From assembly GCA_037126765.1 (NCBI GenBank), contig JBBCBC010000025.1:10695639-10759638 (forward strand): DNA of 64,000 bases. The letters run 5' to 3'. The DNA comes from Stenogyne calaminthoides. Taxonomy: Eukaryota; Streptophyta; Magnoliopsida; Lamiales; Lamiaceae. Within the stretch, counting starts at the first letter, position 1. The number at the start of each line of letters is the position of its first letter. This document shows positions 37,655-49,770 of this stretch, piece after piece. Both the position numbers and the translations under genes were made by a program. Below the pieces are notes generated by a model. It did no database searches and had not been told where the DNA came from. It worked only from the letters and a program-made list of their open reading frames with translations.

Positions 37655-39598
37655 TGTTGGTCCCGGTGCAAACGAGTCTTACACGTGTATGGGGGGGAAT
37701 ACAAGTGTTCAGTATTTTTAAAACTTTTTCTTACTGAGGTCAGCTTGGGTCAGATAATCCTGAAGATTCGGTTATGAGAAGCACTGAGATCGCTCTCGAG
37801 TCAAAGTCTCATCGAGACAAAGATCCCGAGCTACTTTCGGATACCTCGATAATCCCAACCCGAGTCCCGAGTGTCAGAGATCCCGAGTTGCTTGGATCGA
37901 TAACTAACTTCTTCAATCCTCGGAGAGAGTTCGGTTTGGTAACTATCTGTTCTAAATACTCGACCGTCTTAAATGGTTGGCCCTTAGTTTATACTGTTTT
38001 AAGCTTTGGTTGAAAACCCTTCCTTTTATGAAATAGTGATTAAGCCGATTCAATTACATGCAACTTCAATTGGATTGATTCCAACTAAATGTCAGTGAAA
38101 AGTATGCTTTCAAAAACAAGTCAATGCAACAGTTAAGCACAGATAAGGAAAGCAATAAACAACACAACAATTATAGTGGTTCAGAGACTCAAGCTCCTAC
38201 ATCCACTCTCTCTGATCCTCAGAGAAATTTACTAATCACTTCTGAGCTTTCTGACTACCTCCCGTAGTTTACTTACTCAACTCGCCCTCGTTTTAATTTA
38301 CTCCACGTAGTTTACTTACTCAACCCGACCTTGAGCTTTCTGACTACCTCCGTAGTTTACTTACTCAAACATAAACAAGCTTTCAGACTACCCCTGCAGC
38401 TTACTAACTTCTCCTCTAGAGTTTTCTGACTACTCCGCGTAGTTTACTAACTCTTTTACAACTCTTCTCACCAACAAACACACTCCAACTACCTTCTCAA
38501 GGGTTTGGGGTTTCTCGGTTGGTTTCCAACTAGGATGAGATATCCTTTACAATGAAGCACAATGCAAAGGGTTAGGATATCTCGACTAAGCTTTGGATAA
38601 ATCTTATCAAGCTAGGCTTAGTATAGTGAGCTCTCTTCAATATAGAAGCACTTGGGAAATTCTAAGTTTTTCGAGTGCTTTAACTTTTGCAAGAATAAGT
38701 TTGAGCTCTTGAGTTAACGTATAAATTTCCCGTAACCTTACGATGTAGAGGGTCACCAAAGATTTATAGGCATACACCAAGGTCACTTTTGAAAACTATC
38801 CGTTGGAGAGATAGCTTCGTGAGTTCCCTCTTATGGTGTGTGAGAAACGGCTATATTTAGGGTTTGAAACTCCCTAACACGTTTTAGGCAATAGCCTTTC
38901 ATGTAGCCGGTCTTCACTTTTTGCAGTCTGGAACTTTTGTACATCTGACATCTTTTTTTCAAATGACCATCACCGCCACGATTATGTCGATGGTATAGTG
39001 TCGTCTTCCTCTTTTTTTTGACTTTTGTCTCCAGTTAAAGGTAGACACCTTCAACGGCTCTTTTTGGTTACAAACTCTGAGTTTGATATAACCTTAACAA
39101 CACTTCTGACTTAGTTCTTTTTGTCTGCATTTGAATGTCTTGGCAAATATCTAATTTCTAAGGAATCGCGATCTTCTTAGTATTGCATCCTTCAGATAGA
39201 TATATTCAGTGCCTCGGAACATTCAGTTCATCTTGAGCATTCAAGATTTTCTTGAGTCTTGATAATTCATGCCTTCAGTATTCTTGATCTTCAATCTCCA
39301 GTCTTCAGTCTTGCGTCTTGAGTCTTGAGGTCTTCGAGTCTTACGACCGTCTTGAATCTTCATCTTTGAGTCTTGATTCCTCGAAGATCCTCTTGAGTCT
39401 TGATATCTCGATTTTACTTTGAGTCTTCATAACCTATCCTGAACTATATCTGCTGATTATACATTTTGCAGATAACATCCTGAATATTCTAAAACTGAAT
39501 CCTGACTCAACTATCAAGATCATTCTGAACATGTCATACTCAGGGGTTTTGGGATCTAATCAAAATCATATATCTTTTATTAAATTCATCTCCCAACA
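37655..39598 (-). repeat. 5' LTR of Sirevirus-type element
   Basis: It begins TGTTGGTCCCGGTGC and ends TCTCCCAACA, 1944 bases. It holds the roughly 300-base segment missing from the 3' LTR at 23013. Confidence 0.92.
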
Positions 39599-40424
39599 AT
39601 AATTAATATTGCACTATCCATCTTAACCCATATTACAGTTAATATGGCTCCCGGTTATTATTTTCCGTGTTTAAGATTATCTAGCCCATTAATTAATTCA
39701 AGCCACTGAAATAGCTTTCCATTAATTAATATCTTTTATCCTTGGTAAAAGAACGGTTCAACATTATTATCCATACCGGAAACTAGTTCCACTTGCAAGA
39801 TTTGGTATGATAAAACTTATGAACCTCCCAAGGGGGCAAATCGAACAAGCGTACTTGCACACGATTCTCCGTATTAAATCTTAGCAATCGCATGTGACCA
39901 ATAATATTGCCCAAGATATAAAGTATTGAATCTCATTGATTCTCTTCCCGTAATAAGTCAAAGCAATAGTTACTAACCACACACAATCCTATTTAAGGGA
40001 CGAAGATTAAGAAATAACTAACCACTGAGGTCTAATTCTTCCTAGTTCAGTTCTGAAGAATTTGTCCTCCTGTAGGTCCTCTTCAATGCATCAGACATGG
40101 ACTAGTGTAATCTCTTGGTCAAGACAAACCAATCTGAGCCTTACACTACAACGTTTCACGATGGATTGTTCATTTCCATCTAGGTCGTGAATGGTGTACT
40201 TTTAGTTATAAGGAACTGTTAATTTAATCTTCTGTGATCTGGTATCACTAAATTAACTACAATGTAACACGTACTATTTATTGAACAATTATGCAGTAAA
40301 TATATGTAACATTCGATGATATTTAAAGCATCAGTGATAAACAATTTATTTCAGTAAATAAGTCCGAAATTCAGTCAGTCTGATTATACAAAGTAAAAAC
40401 ATACTTTCCAGCATAATCCCAACA
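39599..40424 (-). repeat. 5' LTR of outer copia element, second part
   Basis: It resumes at ATAATTAATATTGCAC exactly where 23012 left off and ends AATCCCAACA, followed by the CAAGC duplication at 40425-40429. Confidence 0.93.
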
Positions 40425-40809
40425 CAAGCCAACAAATTGGATTGCAAAGAGAAAGCTGGTAGTAAAGGACCGAGCCATACAAGCAAGATGCCGGAAAATA
40501 TGGTGGTCGCGGCGGCACATCGACGGAGGGGTTGTTTCTCGGGTTGCTCTTCAACCAAGACAACAACCGCGACGTGCATCTTCGGGCAAACTGCTGGCAT
40601 CTAAAAATTTTGCAGTATTTTTTTTTTGTTTCAAGGCGGACAGCGGCGGGAGGCAGGCGGCCGGACTGAAGAAGAGGATGGTAAGAGATGCCAGAAAAAA
40701 CAAAAAGGGATCATAGGGTTTCTTTATGGAGGACACGATGGGTAATTTACAATTTTTTAGGGTGTATTTCCTAATGTTGGGGGTGTGAATAATCGTACCC
40801 GAAAATAAA

Positions 40810-41098
40810 AGGTCATAAGTAGAAAGCCCAACTGGCCGAAGGAAAAATCAGCCCAAGAATTGAAGCCCAAAGAAAATTAGCACCGGCCAGAACCAAGCGA
40901 GAAACTTGCCCAAGTTTGACAGCAACAACAGCATCACTATTCACAATTAACAATTCACAATTCCCAATTCCCAATTCCCAATTCGCAAGTATGCGATTCA
41001 AAACTCTGTTAACAAACCAAGGCGGAACTGACTCCGGAACTGATTAGCCCCGCCAAAACCTAGCGGAGAAACTGATACACGAAAACGCAGGGAAAGAA
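40810..41098 (+). promoter_or_regulatory. COQ6 5' UTR and proximal promoter
   Basis: This is unique DNA between the Mutator-like element's target duplication and the COQ6 start codon. It contains a short tandem of CAATTC-type units (AATTCACAATTCCCAATTCC) at 40946-40985. No convincing TATA box is seen. The nested transposon block ends 290 bases before the ATG. Confidence 0.5.
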
Positions 41099-44000
41099 AT
41101 GAATAGGTATGAAGTTTTTTCCAATTTTTGATATATTTGTTAAATTTTCTTATTTTCTCGAATTATCTCCTAATTCGTTGTTTCGTGTTGTGTCAATTTG
41201 GCTAAAATCTGATTGAAATATGAACGCACCAATTTTTGATGCATCATCACTTTATGAGCAGTCATTTGGTTTAATTTTGACTAACTAATTGCAAAATGAA
41301 AGAAAAAGAAGCGTTGTATTACATTTTGGGAATTGTCAATTGGTTATAAGTTTTGGTGCGATTACAATTTTCGGGATTTTGCTTTAAAGACTTCTCCGTC
41401 TTATTCTTCTGATTAATAAATTAATTTAGTGCTCTCAGTAGGTTAATAAAGATCTTCTAGTGCAAAATGTTGAAACAAATTGCCTCCTTGTCAGTTTTCC
41501 CTCAGTGGAGAGGGGAGTGTTTCTTGTGGCCACTTTACTTTGCAATTATGGTTTCAAATATTTCGAAGTTGTGAAACAAACTATTTTTACATAAAAAATA
41601 TCTGAAAATTCTTGTTTTAGTTTATTTGATTTTAGATTCTCATCACTCAATAGTACGGAAGTATAACAATGAAGTATCTATTAATGTTATGTAAGGTTAA
41701 CATCAAGAAGATTGGTTTTCAATACGCATGCCTGGAAATTGGCACAGAGGACGTTATGCAGTGAAGCAGGTGTCAAGTTACCTGGTGCAGAAAGTGGCCA
41801 AGTTAGTAGTGTATAAGCTCCATTTATGTGCTATCTTTGGGATGTGAAGTTTTGATTTCTTGCAAAATATGGGAAACATACATTCAATCTTCTTATGAAT
41901 AATCTATTTCTTGCGAAGTACATGATTCCATGAAGCTGTTACAGTAATAGTAATAGGAAAATAAAAATAAAAATCTTGGTATACCCTTTTTCCTGGGGTA
42001 GATAAAATAACTAGTATCCTTTGTTCTCTGACATTATATGTTTACTGCAAATGAATTTGGCCTTGATTGAAAATTTAAATGCTAAAAGTAAGTAAGGCAC
42101 TTGATGAGGGAAAAAATGGTTTAGCAAAATCAACCTGCAGATGACTCTTTTAAAAAATCTGACAGTAAAATTCCCAATATATATATAGAGTAAAAAGGAT
42201 CAGAAAAAGCTCATCCCTAGAGGACAGTAATTAATTTTGGATGATTCTGATGTTTTTCTGGCATCTTAGGTAAGAATACCTGAATTTCAGGCATCAGACG
42301 TACTATTTTCTGAAGTGTTTTCCTAAATTGTTATTGTTATACCTAGGGGCTCGCAAACAAACATGGATTTTATAGTAATATTCCCGTGCACGATATTGCT
42401 ATTGTTGGAGGCGGAATGGTTGGAATGGCCCTGGCCTGCTCTTTGGGTATATCATTTTCCTTTCCGATCAAGTTCAGTTATTATTTCTCACATCTTATTT
42501 TCTGGTGTTAATCTTATGGGTTTGGAAACACATAATGTAGTACTTCTTTTTAAAGACTTTTTAAATTCTACTATATTTTATCAGGATATCTTCCACTAAA
42601 TCAGTGAGCTGGACACATTATATTGATCCCCAACTTTTACTTATTCTCAGCATATGCTTATGCAAAACTTATAAGTTGCTTTCTTCAGCTGTTACCTTTT
42701 GTCAAAGATTAAGCTGGTGTGAATGAAAAACTTACAAAAAATAAAAAATTTACAGAAACATATATGTGTTTGGATGGTGTTCGAAGTTATTAGTACTTTC
42801 AAGTTTGTTATAGTAATAGAACTCATCTGTGAAGAGCTTGTGCTGTTGTCCTCTTGTGTTGATTCTTTAACAAAGTTTAACTAGACAAGCTTGTATTGCC
42901 CTCTAGATTTTGAGGCCATATGTAAGAGTATGAATTACGGAATAAGTGATTATTTATTTATGCTTATTTTCACATGCAAAATAATGCTGGTTGAGTAATA
43001 CTAAGTTTTATGTGATATGCTTGCAGCAAAAATGCCACTGACAAACCAACTAAATGTTGCTATTATTGATAGCAATCCGGCGTTACAAAGTGGTGTTGTC
43101 ATCAAGAAAGAGGGTCCGCCAGATCCAAGAGTTAGTACTGTTACACCAGCAACTATAGATCTTTTTAAAGGTGTTACTTTTACATTAGCAGTATGTTATT
43201 TAGGATCAAGCCTTGCTATTTTGCATTTGAATGAATTTCTAAATACAGTGCCTTTTCTAATATCATCATAGTCTAATAGATGAATACTTACCTGAATCGA
43301 AAATTAATTAAAAATATGCACTATGACAATTAATAAAATATTTGAATATTTGATAGCTATGGGATAATACATCAATAATTTACTGATGGTTTGGTGAAGT
43401 TTTTTGGGGAATGACGATATGAAGTATTAGACTGAGCCTTCATCTTAAAACTCTCTCGGCAAATTAAAGAGTCAAAACATCTGAATGTATGTTAAATAGT
43501 CTACAGCTCCTGGACAGATTGCGGTTAAACGTGAATCAAACATTAGTTTGTTAAATTATTAATCCCTAATCATATACCATATAAGTTCACACTCCAAAGG
43601 ATGGACTTCCTCATTGCTCTCCAAAACTGAGATTATTGAATCATTTATTGATACTTGCTGTCTACTGTTGTTTTTACTATATGTGCTTATCTATAATATT
43701 TCTGCGAGCAACATTCAATTTGCATTTAGCTATTTTTTTCTTTAAAATAATTACATAAGTGTAATTTACGTACTTTCAGATGTGGGTGCATGGAAATATG
43801 TTGAAGAGCATCGCCATGCTTATTTTGATAAGACGCAGGTAATATATTTGAAATCTTGTGATTGTAAGTATTTTTTGTTTACTGCACGCATCAGTGTCTA
43901 TGAATATAATCTGCTTATATATTTCGCTAAATTTTCTCTTTTAACATATTTCAAGTTGTAGGCCCAACGACCAAATCAGCCATAATAGACCCAAATGGAA

Positions 44001-47000
44001 GAAAACTTGAACTCTAACCAGTAAAATTTGTCCATTTAGAAATCATTTTAAGATAACCCTATTCAGAACTGTTAAGGTCAGTCAAGGTTATCAGAGCAAC
44101 TCCACAACAATGTTCATATATGGAGAAACTAATTTTTATGATTTAGGGATCAACTTTTTAAGTTTTGGTAATCCTAATGTTCGTAAAATGCTTTATAGCA
44201 TAATACTGAGGAAATTATCTCCTAACTATTAATGTTGGAAAAGGTTTCTGATTGTCGTTAGAAAGAGTTAAAATCTGTCCTTTTTTTTGGTGTTCTTCTA
44301 GGTTTGGGACTACACAGGTCTTGGGTATACGAGGTACAATGCAAGAGATATCGGCAAAGAAGTACTAGGGTAAGAGTGAATGATATCCCATGACTCCTTT
44401 CAGAATCATACAGTTCTGTCTCTCATATAATACTTGTTATTTTAATTTAGGTGTGTGGTGGAGAATAAAGTGCTTCATAAATCTCTGTTGTCATGTCTAC
44501 AGGTATTTAGATGGTCTAAAATATTTGAATTTTAGTTCTATTGTTTTCACCACTACCGGAGAATGCATGATTGTACATCTCTTTATGTGATATTTAATGG
44601 AACGAAGAGGGGCTGGGGGCAGAAACTGAAGAGGGTTAGAAAGGGGAGAAAAAGGAAAAAGAAAAAGAATCAGTGCCTCTATTCCTGATTGATAGTTTGA
44701 CGAACAGAGCTTAATTCATGTCCGAATTTTTTTACCTCCATCTCTTTCAACTTAACCTCCATCTCAAATCTTTCATTGTTTCTTTTTTAAATAGAATTTC
44801 ATATTCTAATATGCGAAAACATTTCTCATGTGTTTTTATTGTCTTTCAATTTCTTTTCTTTATAGTTTGTAGAAGGTAACTAGTGGAGAATCTATGCCCT
44901 GTCCTTGGACTAACCATACAACTTTTAAATTAGCCTTCATATGGTTTTCATTGTATTTTCACCATATGGCATTATAGCGCATAATTGGCTTTTATTTTCT
45001 TTCTGAGCACACAGAATTGCTGCCTAATAATTACTCCTTCGGTCTAAAAAAAGAATTATTTTTCTATAACAAAGTTTGTCTGAAAAAGTAGTTTGTTTAA
45101 AAGTTCGATTCTTGTTTAGTGAAATTCCCATAATGCACATACTTACTTGGCATCCAATGTCAAGATTACCAAATGTTATCCACCATTGAAAACACAGATA
45201 ATGATATCCATAGATAAGGAGCCCAGCTTCCATTATAAGTACGTTTATTGATAAAATATAAACTGGTAATTTAGTTTGGAATAACAACCTCCTAATCTTT
45301 CTCTTGAACAAACTGCAAGAACACCAAATGAAAGATTATATATGATGTTTGGCTTGATTCAGTTTGTCAAGTATGACAAAATAAATTATACTCTTGATGA
45401 CAAATTCTTGTGTGAGCTTATGACTTAAATGTGATTAAATAAGATGAACTAAACAAATAACATAATCCATAAGTGAGAATTTACAATTTACCAAAGATTG
45501 TACTTTCTATTAGTTGACCAAATAAGAGGTACTTCTGAGAAATACGTTTTTCCTTTTTGTTGGGGCAGAGTATATGTTATTTTTATGCATCTTTTTTGTG
45601 TTTGTGATTGAGGTTCCAAACACTTTCTGATCCTATGTGTAATTTTCTTTTTCTATATTTCTTGTCATTTTATACTTGTGACAGAATGCAGGTTTACAGC
45701 ACAAAATATACCCTCTCAGACTAAGTTCAATGACCATGCAACCGAGATCTTCATCTAGTCCTGATGGATCCTTAGCAAAACTAGAACTGAGTGATGGGAA
45801 TACCTTGTATACAAAATTAGTGGTAAATTCCAAAATTTTCAAACAGCTTTGCAGCGTGAAAGAAAAGGGATTTTTTTTAGGCCCTCAACTTTGGGGGTTG
45901 CAAAAGGACATTATGTTTACGGGCCTATAAGTTATTAAAGAGAATACCTCTACAACTGATACCGTTTAAAATATACACAAATGCAAGCTAGATGCACGGT
46001 AAAACCGGTTTACATAAGACAATCAAATCCCTGAACGGAAATGACTCATCCATTCACAGGTTGGAGCTGATGGGTCCAAATCACGTGTGAAGGAGTTAGC
46101 AGGAATAACTTCAACAGGATGGAAATATCCTCAGAATGCAATAATATGCACTGTGGAACATTTGCTAGAAAACCGATGTGCTTGGCAAAGATTCATTCGT
46201 AATGGTCCAATTGCCCTTCTACCAATAGGAGGCAACTTCAGCAATATCGTTTGGACAATGAGCCCCGAAGAGGCATCGACCCGAAAGTCAATGTCAGGGG
46301 TTGACTTTGTAACAGAAGTTAATCTTGCTCTGGGCTACGGCTCTGGCCCACGTCCTAAAGCTCAGTTATTCGGGGGTGGGGGCCCACTCTCTTGGCTAAG
46401 TGGTGACTCAGCATCATCTGCCAAAGAGAGCTTTGAGAATCCACCGCAAGTTACTGGTTTAGCTTCTGACAGAATGGTGTTTCCCTTGTCTCTAAATCAC
46501 GCTAATTCGTATGCATCGAAACACGTTGTTCTTATCGGTGATGCTGCGCATACCGTTCACCCTTTGGCTGGTCAAGGAGTTAACATGGGATTCGGAGATG
46601 CATTTTCTCTCTCCAAGGTTATTGCAGAAGGGATTGCGGTTGGCTCTGATATTGGGGAGGTAAGAAAACATTCTCTTTCGATTCTTACTCTTGAGGTGTG
46701 ATTATTGCTTTGACATGGCTATGGTGATAATTCATTATTGGTAGATTTAAATTTCACTTCATTTTATTTTACCTTCTTCTTATGATATCAAGATGTCTTA
46801 GAGTCAATAAAACCTTGCTATCTTAGCTATTTCTTTTAAATTTGAAGTTTAACTAGTGGGGCGGCGCTATTTGCACAAATCAAATTAATTAGTACACTCA
46901 TCACTTGGTCAAATTTGATTTTAAAAGTAAAAAATACCTCTCAAATGAATTTATATTCTAAATTTGGTTTGTGTATTTTAAAGATTATATTATTCATTTT

Positions 47001-47851
47001 AAGATGATGTTTCTTATAATTTTCAATTTAAAAAATGTAATGAACAAACCTTGGCTTTTGTATAATTTTCAAGATTGAAAATTAAATGTAAAACAAGTTT
47101 AAATGACATAAATAACCTTTTAAAAAATAAGGATACTTTTTGAGGGTGTAAATTTATTTGAGGGTATTTTAGACTTTTTGAAGCAAGTTTGACTGAGTAG
47201 TGAGTGTACTTGGGTGCAAATAGTGCTGCCCCTTTGTCAATTGTATGTGTGTGCAATGACGTGGATGACACGTAGATTGGAATTCCAACTAATCTTGGTT
47301 TTTTTTGTTATGTGTAATTAGGATCCTAAAATTGGATCTATCACCAACTAATTTGCACTGATCTCGCATTTACAAAATTTCTAAATTCACAACTTTTAAA
47401 GAACACACCAACATAGCAAAAACTCGCAGAAATCTGAATTTTTTCTTTGTCCTACACTGGAAATGAATAACACTGACCTGTTCGATAACAAACTTTGTGT
47501 GCTTTCTGTGATTAAGCAATTAAATGATTCTGCACATTTCATTGGCTGTATGAGTATTCATATTTATCATACTTCTACTTACTTTTCGATTGCCATTCAT
47601 ATATATATATATATATATATATTATGTTTGCTCAGGTATCATTGCTAAAGAGATACGAATCAGATAGAAAGCCTGCAAACATGGCAATGATGGCAATCCT
47701 GGATGGCTTTCAGAAGGCTTATTCTATTGATTTCGCACCGTTGAATGTATTGAGAGCTGCTGCATTCCAAGGAGCTCATTTAATTTTACCGTTGAAACGA
47801 AAGATTATCTCGTATGCCTCAGGTGAGCAGAGATTCCCACTCTTCTCATAA
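41099..47851 (+). CDS. COQ6: Ubiquinone biosynthesis flavin monooxygenase COQ6, mitochondrial
   Basis: COQ6 hydroxylates the benzoquinone ring (C5) during ubiquinone synthesis, in the COQ complex at the mitochondrial inner membrane. Ten exons can be read: 41099-41106, 41696-41801, 42347-42446, 43027-43170, 43780-43838, 44302-44369, 44451-44502, 45685-45822, 46060-46659 and 47636-47851. Phases join without a break to give 496 residues, near the usual plant length. Residues 1-38 are Arg-rich, like a mitochondrial presequence. The FAD GxGxxG motif is HDIAIVGGGMVGMALA (G59, G61, G64). The DG motif is GADGSKSR (229-230), and the GD motif is GDAAHTVHPLAGQG (from 385). The exon 1/2 junction (only eight coding bases in exon 1, AAG acceptor) is the least certain. 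The start follows the family's MNR beginning. Introns 8 and 9 are long and hold repeat DNA. Confidence 0.93.
46858..47232. mobile_element. MITE in COQ6 intron 9
   Basis: GGGGCGGCGCTATTTGCAC at 46858 and GTGCAAATAGTGCTGCCCC ending at 47232 are inverted repeats. Pairing continues through GTACACTCA and GTCAAA blocks. It is 375 bases, AT-rich and non-coding. The target duplication is not clear. Confidence 0.75.
47600..47622. repeat. AT microsatellite before COQ6 exon 10
   Basis: A run of alternating AT ends 14 bases before the exon 10 acceptor, inside or near the branch-point/polypyrimidine zone. Length changes there could affect splicing. Confidence 0.8.
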
Positions 47852-48978
47852 TCTTTTCTGAAACCCTTCTGGTTACGCCTTATGAATGGTGAAATCTGTA
47901 ACATGATATCAATGTTTTAATGAATAAGCTGCTCTTTCGTTTACGCCCTCTTAACAGTAAACTTGGTCACGTTTTGAGGGACTTCATAGGTTTTGATTAC
48001 ATTATTAGTTATAGAATCCCCTTAGCATAATTTTCTGTTTCATGTTATTGTCATTGATCTTCATTGCATCATTCCTTACCAACAAATGGCTCCTAAACAT
48101 CTGTGTATATATAAGTGACGATTTAATGGGAGAGTCGGACAGATTCTCTCCATTTTAGGTTTTGTGAATTCCGTCCATTATGCTAAATTTGGGCCATTTA
48201 ATTTTGGGTAGGGATCCCCTCCTGTACAGGAGGGTATTGTGCACATGGTAGCCCTTAGATCACACACACCTACACGTGTGTCTCTTTTTGTTTGTGATGT
48301 AAGGGTCACCCTCGACCCTCCTGTAAGAATTCTCTTCCTTTAATTTTATTGGCGATGTGTCACGTCACCGAATTTAACAATGCATTCGTACAAATTCTGC
48401 TGCGTGTTCCAAATGTCTCGTGGAAATTGGGAAACTCAACAACTTATTTTTTATGCAGCCAGATCTAGAATTTTGGATTTGGAGATACGAAAAATAGTAA
48501 GTAAAATATTTTGGGTTGATTAGTGACTTGATCTATTATTTTGGGGAATGCATAAATTAATTAATTTTTTTTTTGGTTTTGCCACGTATATTAAATTAGG
48601 TTTACAAATATATAGTATTAAGATGTATATATATTTAAGTGTAAGGGGGTTAAAAAGAATACTCGACTAACATTATTTGCTGTATTAAACAAATAAACGA
48701 TGGAAAATGTCTGTTGCATACTTATACTATATAATCATCAACATACAGTGGACATTATAACAGTATGAAGTATTATTCTTGAGACGAGCTACACAACTAG
48801 TATTGTACAAGAACCATGAAAGTACATAACTAGTGAAGTATTTGAAAAACAAGAACCATGCATATATATTTTAATCTTAGCATTGTGTACTTATTATATT
48901 GACTATGTTTTGAAATGCTTACATCTTGCGAGCAATTGTCGTGGCACAGACTTGATAATTAACTATAATTTGAAGTGC
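47852..48978 (+). other. COQ6 3' UTR and intergenic DNA
   Basis: The first 200-300 bases are the likely 3' UTR. At 48208-48340, CCTCCTGTACAGGAGG and a later ACCCTCCTGTAAGAATTC form a loose inverted pair, possibly a decayed foldback. The rest is AT-rich and unassigned. Confidence 0.4.
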
Positions 48979-49253
48979 CTAAACATTAATTTGATCGACG
49001 AACAAACCAGTGGCATGTGGCTTAACGACCCTTTCCGGTTTACTGAATCCATCTTCGTTATTCTTGTAAGAAACATCGACAATGCGATTAAAATTCAGGA
49101 GTCTTAATAAAAACATCCCTCGAATATGAAGACGGACCCTCCGCAGTAGTATCTTTCCAAGCATCTATGGCTAATTCATTGAACTTGTTCATCGCCTCTT
49201 CTTTTGTCACCCCTTTTTCCTTTATGTAGCCATTTAACCCTTTACTTTTCAAC
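48979..49253 (-). pseudogene. Terpene synthase, last exon (broken)
   Basis: The minus-strand exon starts after ATTTTAG at 49254. It reads GYIKEKGVTKEEAMNKFNEL then AIDAWKD, and in another frame LLNFNRIVDVSYKNNEDGF, ending ATGLFVDQINV and TAG at 48979. This is the C-terminal helix region of plant terpene synthases (family form: V..EEA......AWKD, then R..DV.YK..DG, then ...L..DPI.V). A one-base frameshift lies between the WKD block and LLNF, near 49110-49140. No upstream exons with the DDxxD or NSE/DTE metal sites are found nearby. Decay is likely, but a sequencing indel could explain the frameshift alone. Confidence 0.75.
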
Positions 49254-49770
49254 CTAAAATTTCAACACCACGTGACAAAAGTAGTGAAAAGTTTGAGTTG
49301 AATATCATGTAGTAGTGGTCTTTTATTATTGTAGGTAAGCTTATAGCTTTTTAGAATGATAATGATAATGGTAATGAGTATCATTGAGGGGTCACGACTG
49401 TATTATTATTATTACTTATTTCTATTCCTATTACGAGTGTATCAAAACTATCAAAGCAGTATTATTCTTGACAGTTAAGTGTCGACATTTGAAGTCGAGA
49501 GTCAAGGTTAACAGTCAGCTTTATAATAGTTATGATTGTTAGAGAACGGGAAAGAATGAAGGTTGCAAGCTAAAACACAAATTGACATGCCCTTAAAAGA
49601 GAGACGCATTTCCAAATTGTTAGCAGCCGAGTTAGTAAGCGAGAGATAAAGAGACATTGTTTTTGGGAGCACTCGAAGTTTTGAACTTTAGGTCTGACCA
49701 ACTTATGTATTTGAGACAAAGAGAGTATATATGTTTATTGGGCTAAGTCTTGAATGTATCCAGGTGCATT
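49254..49770. other. Unassigned stretch upstream of the terpene synthase exon
   Basis: There is no coding similarity on either strand. A cluster of TATTATTATTA-type simple sequence lies near 49400. Confidence 0.4.

Larger units (their letters stand above)
23013..39598 (-). mobile_element. Sirevirus-type copia element nested in the outer LTR
   Basis: It is bounded by TGTTGGTCCCGG at 23013 and TCTCCCAACA at 39598, flanked by ATAAT duplications. LTRs lie at 23013-24648 (3') and 37655-39598 (5'), both minus. Gag and the protease/pre-integrase part (37520-34808) and the 3' untranslated end (25622-24649) remain. Integrase through the extra ORF are missing and replaced by an opposite-strand copy. 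The gag type, a long extra ORF after pol (seen in the inner copy) and multiplied polypurine-like modules before the 3' LTR are Sirevirus hallmarks. Confidence 0.88.
14601..40424 (-). mobile_element. Outer Ty1/copia LTR retrotransposon (interrupted)
   Basis: The flanking 5-bp duplication CAAGC is at 14596-14600 and 40425-40429. The 3' LTR is 14601-16447 (1847 bases). The 5' LTR is 21991-23012 plus 39599-40424 (1848 bases), split by a younger element. The order on the minus strand is 5' LTR, primer-binding site, 1.5-kb leader, gag, protease/pre-integrase, integrase, reverse transcriptase, RNase H, 3' LTR, which is the copia order. Excluding the insert it is about 9.24 kb. LTR length, long leader and total size resemble Angela/BARE-1-type copia elements, but that lineage call is inferred from size alone. 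Frames are broken in many places. Confidence 0.93.
14190..40800. mobile_element. Mutator-like (Pack-MULE-type) element, split by retrotransposons
   Basis: A perfect 9-bp duplication, GAAAATAAA, lies at 14181-14189 and 40801-40809. The ends are GGGTCCGGTTATTAACACCC (left) and, reversed from 40800, GGGTACGATTATTCACACCC. Inverted pairing extends about 170 bases, to TCTTCAGTCCG. Long TIRs with a 9-bp duplication define Mutator-like elements. Without the insertion the element is about 780 bases (14190-14600 plus 40430-40800). Its GC-rich inner part could be captured host sequence; no transposase is present. Confidence 0.85.

Noticed and set aside
45020..45320. Stowaway-like start TACTCCTTCGGTCTAAAAAA in COQ6 intron 8 and a 95-codon minus-strand ORF over it
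   Set aside because: The right terminal repeat was not found, and the ORF has no recognisable domain. At most it is a fragment.
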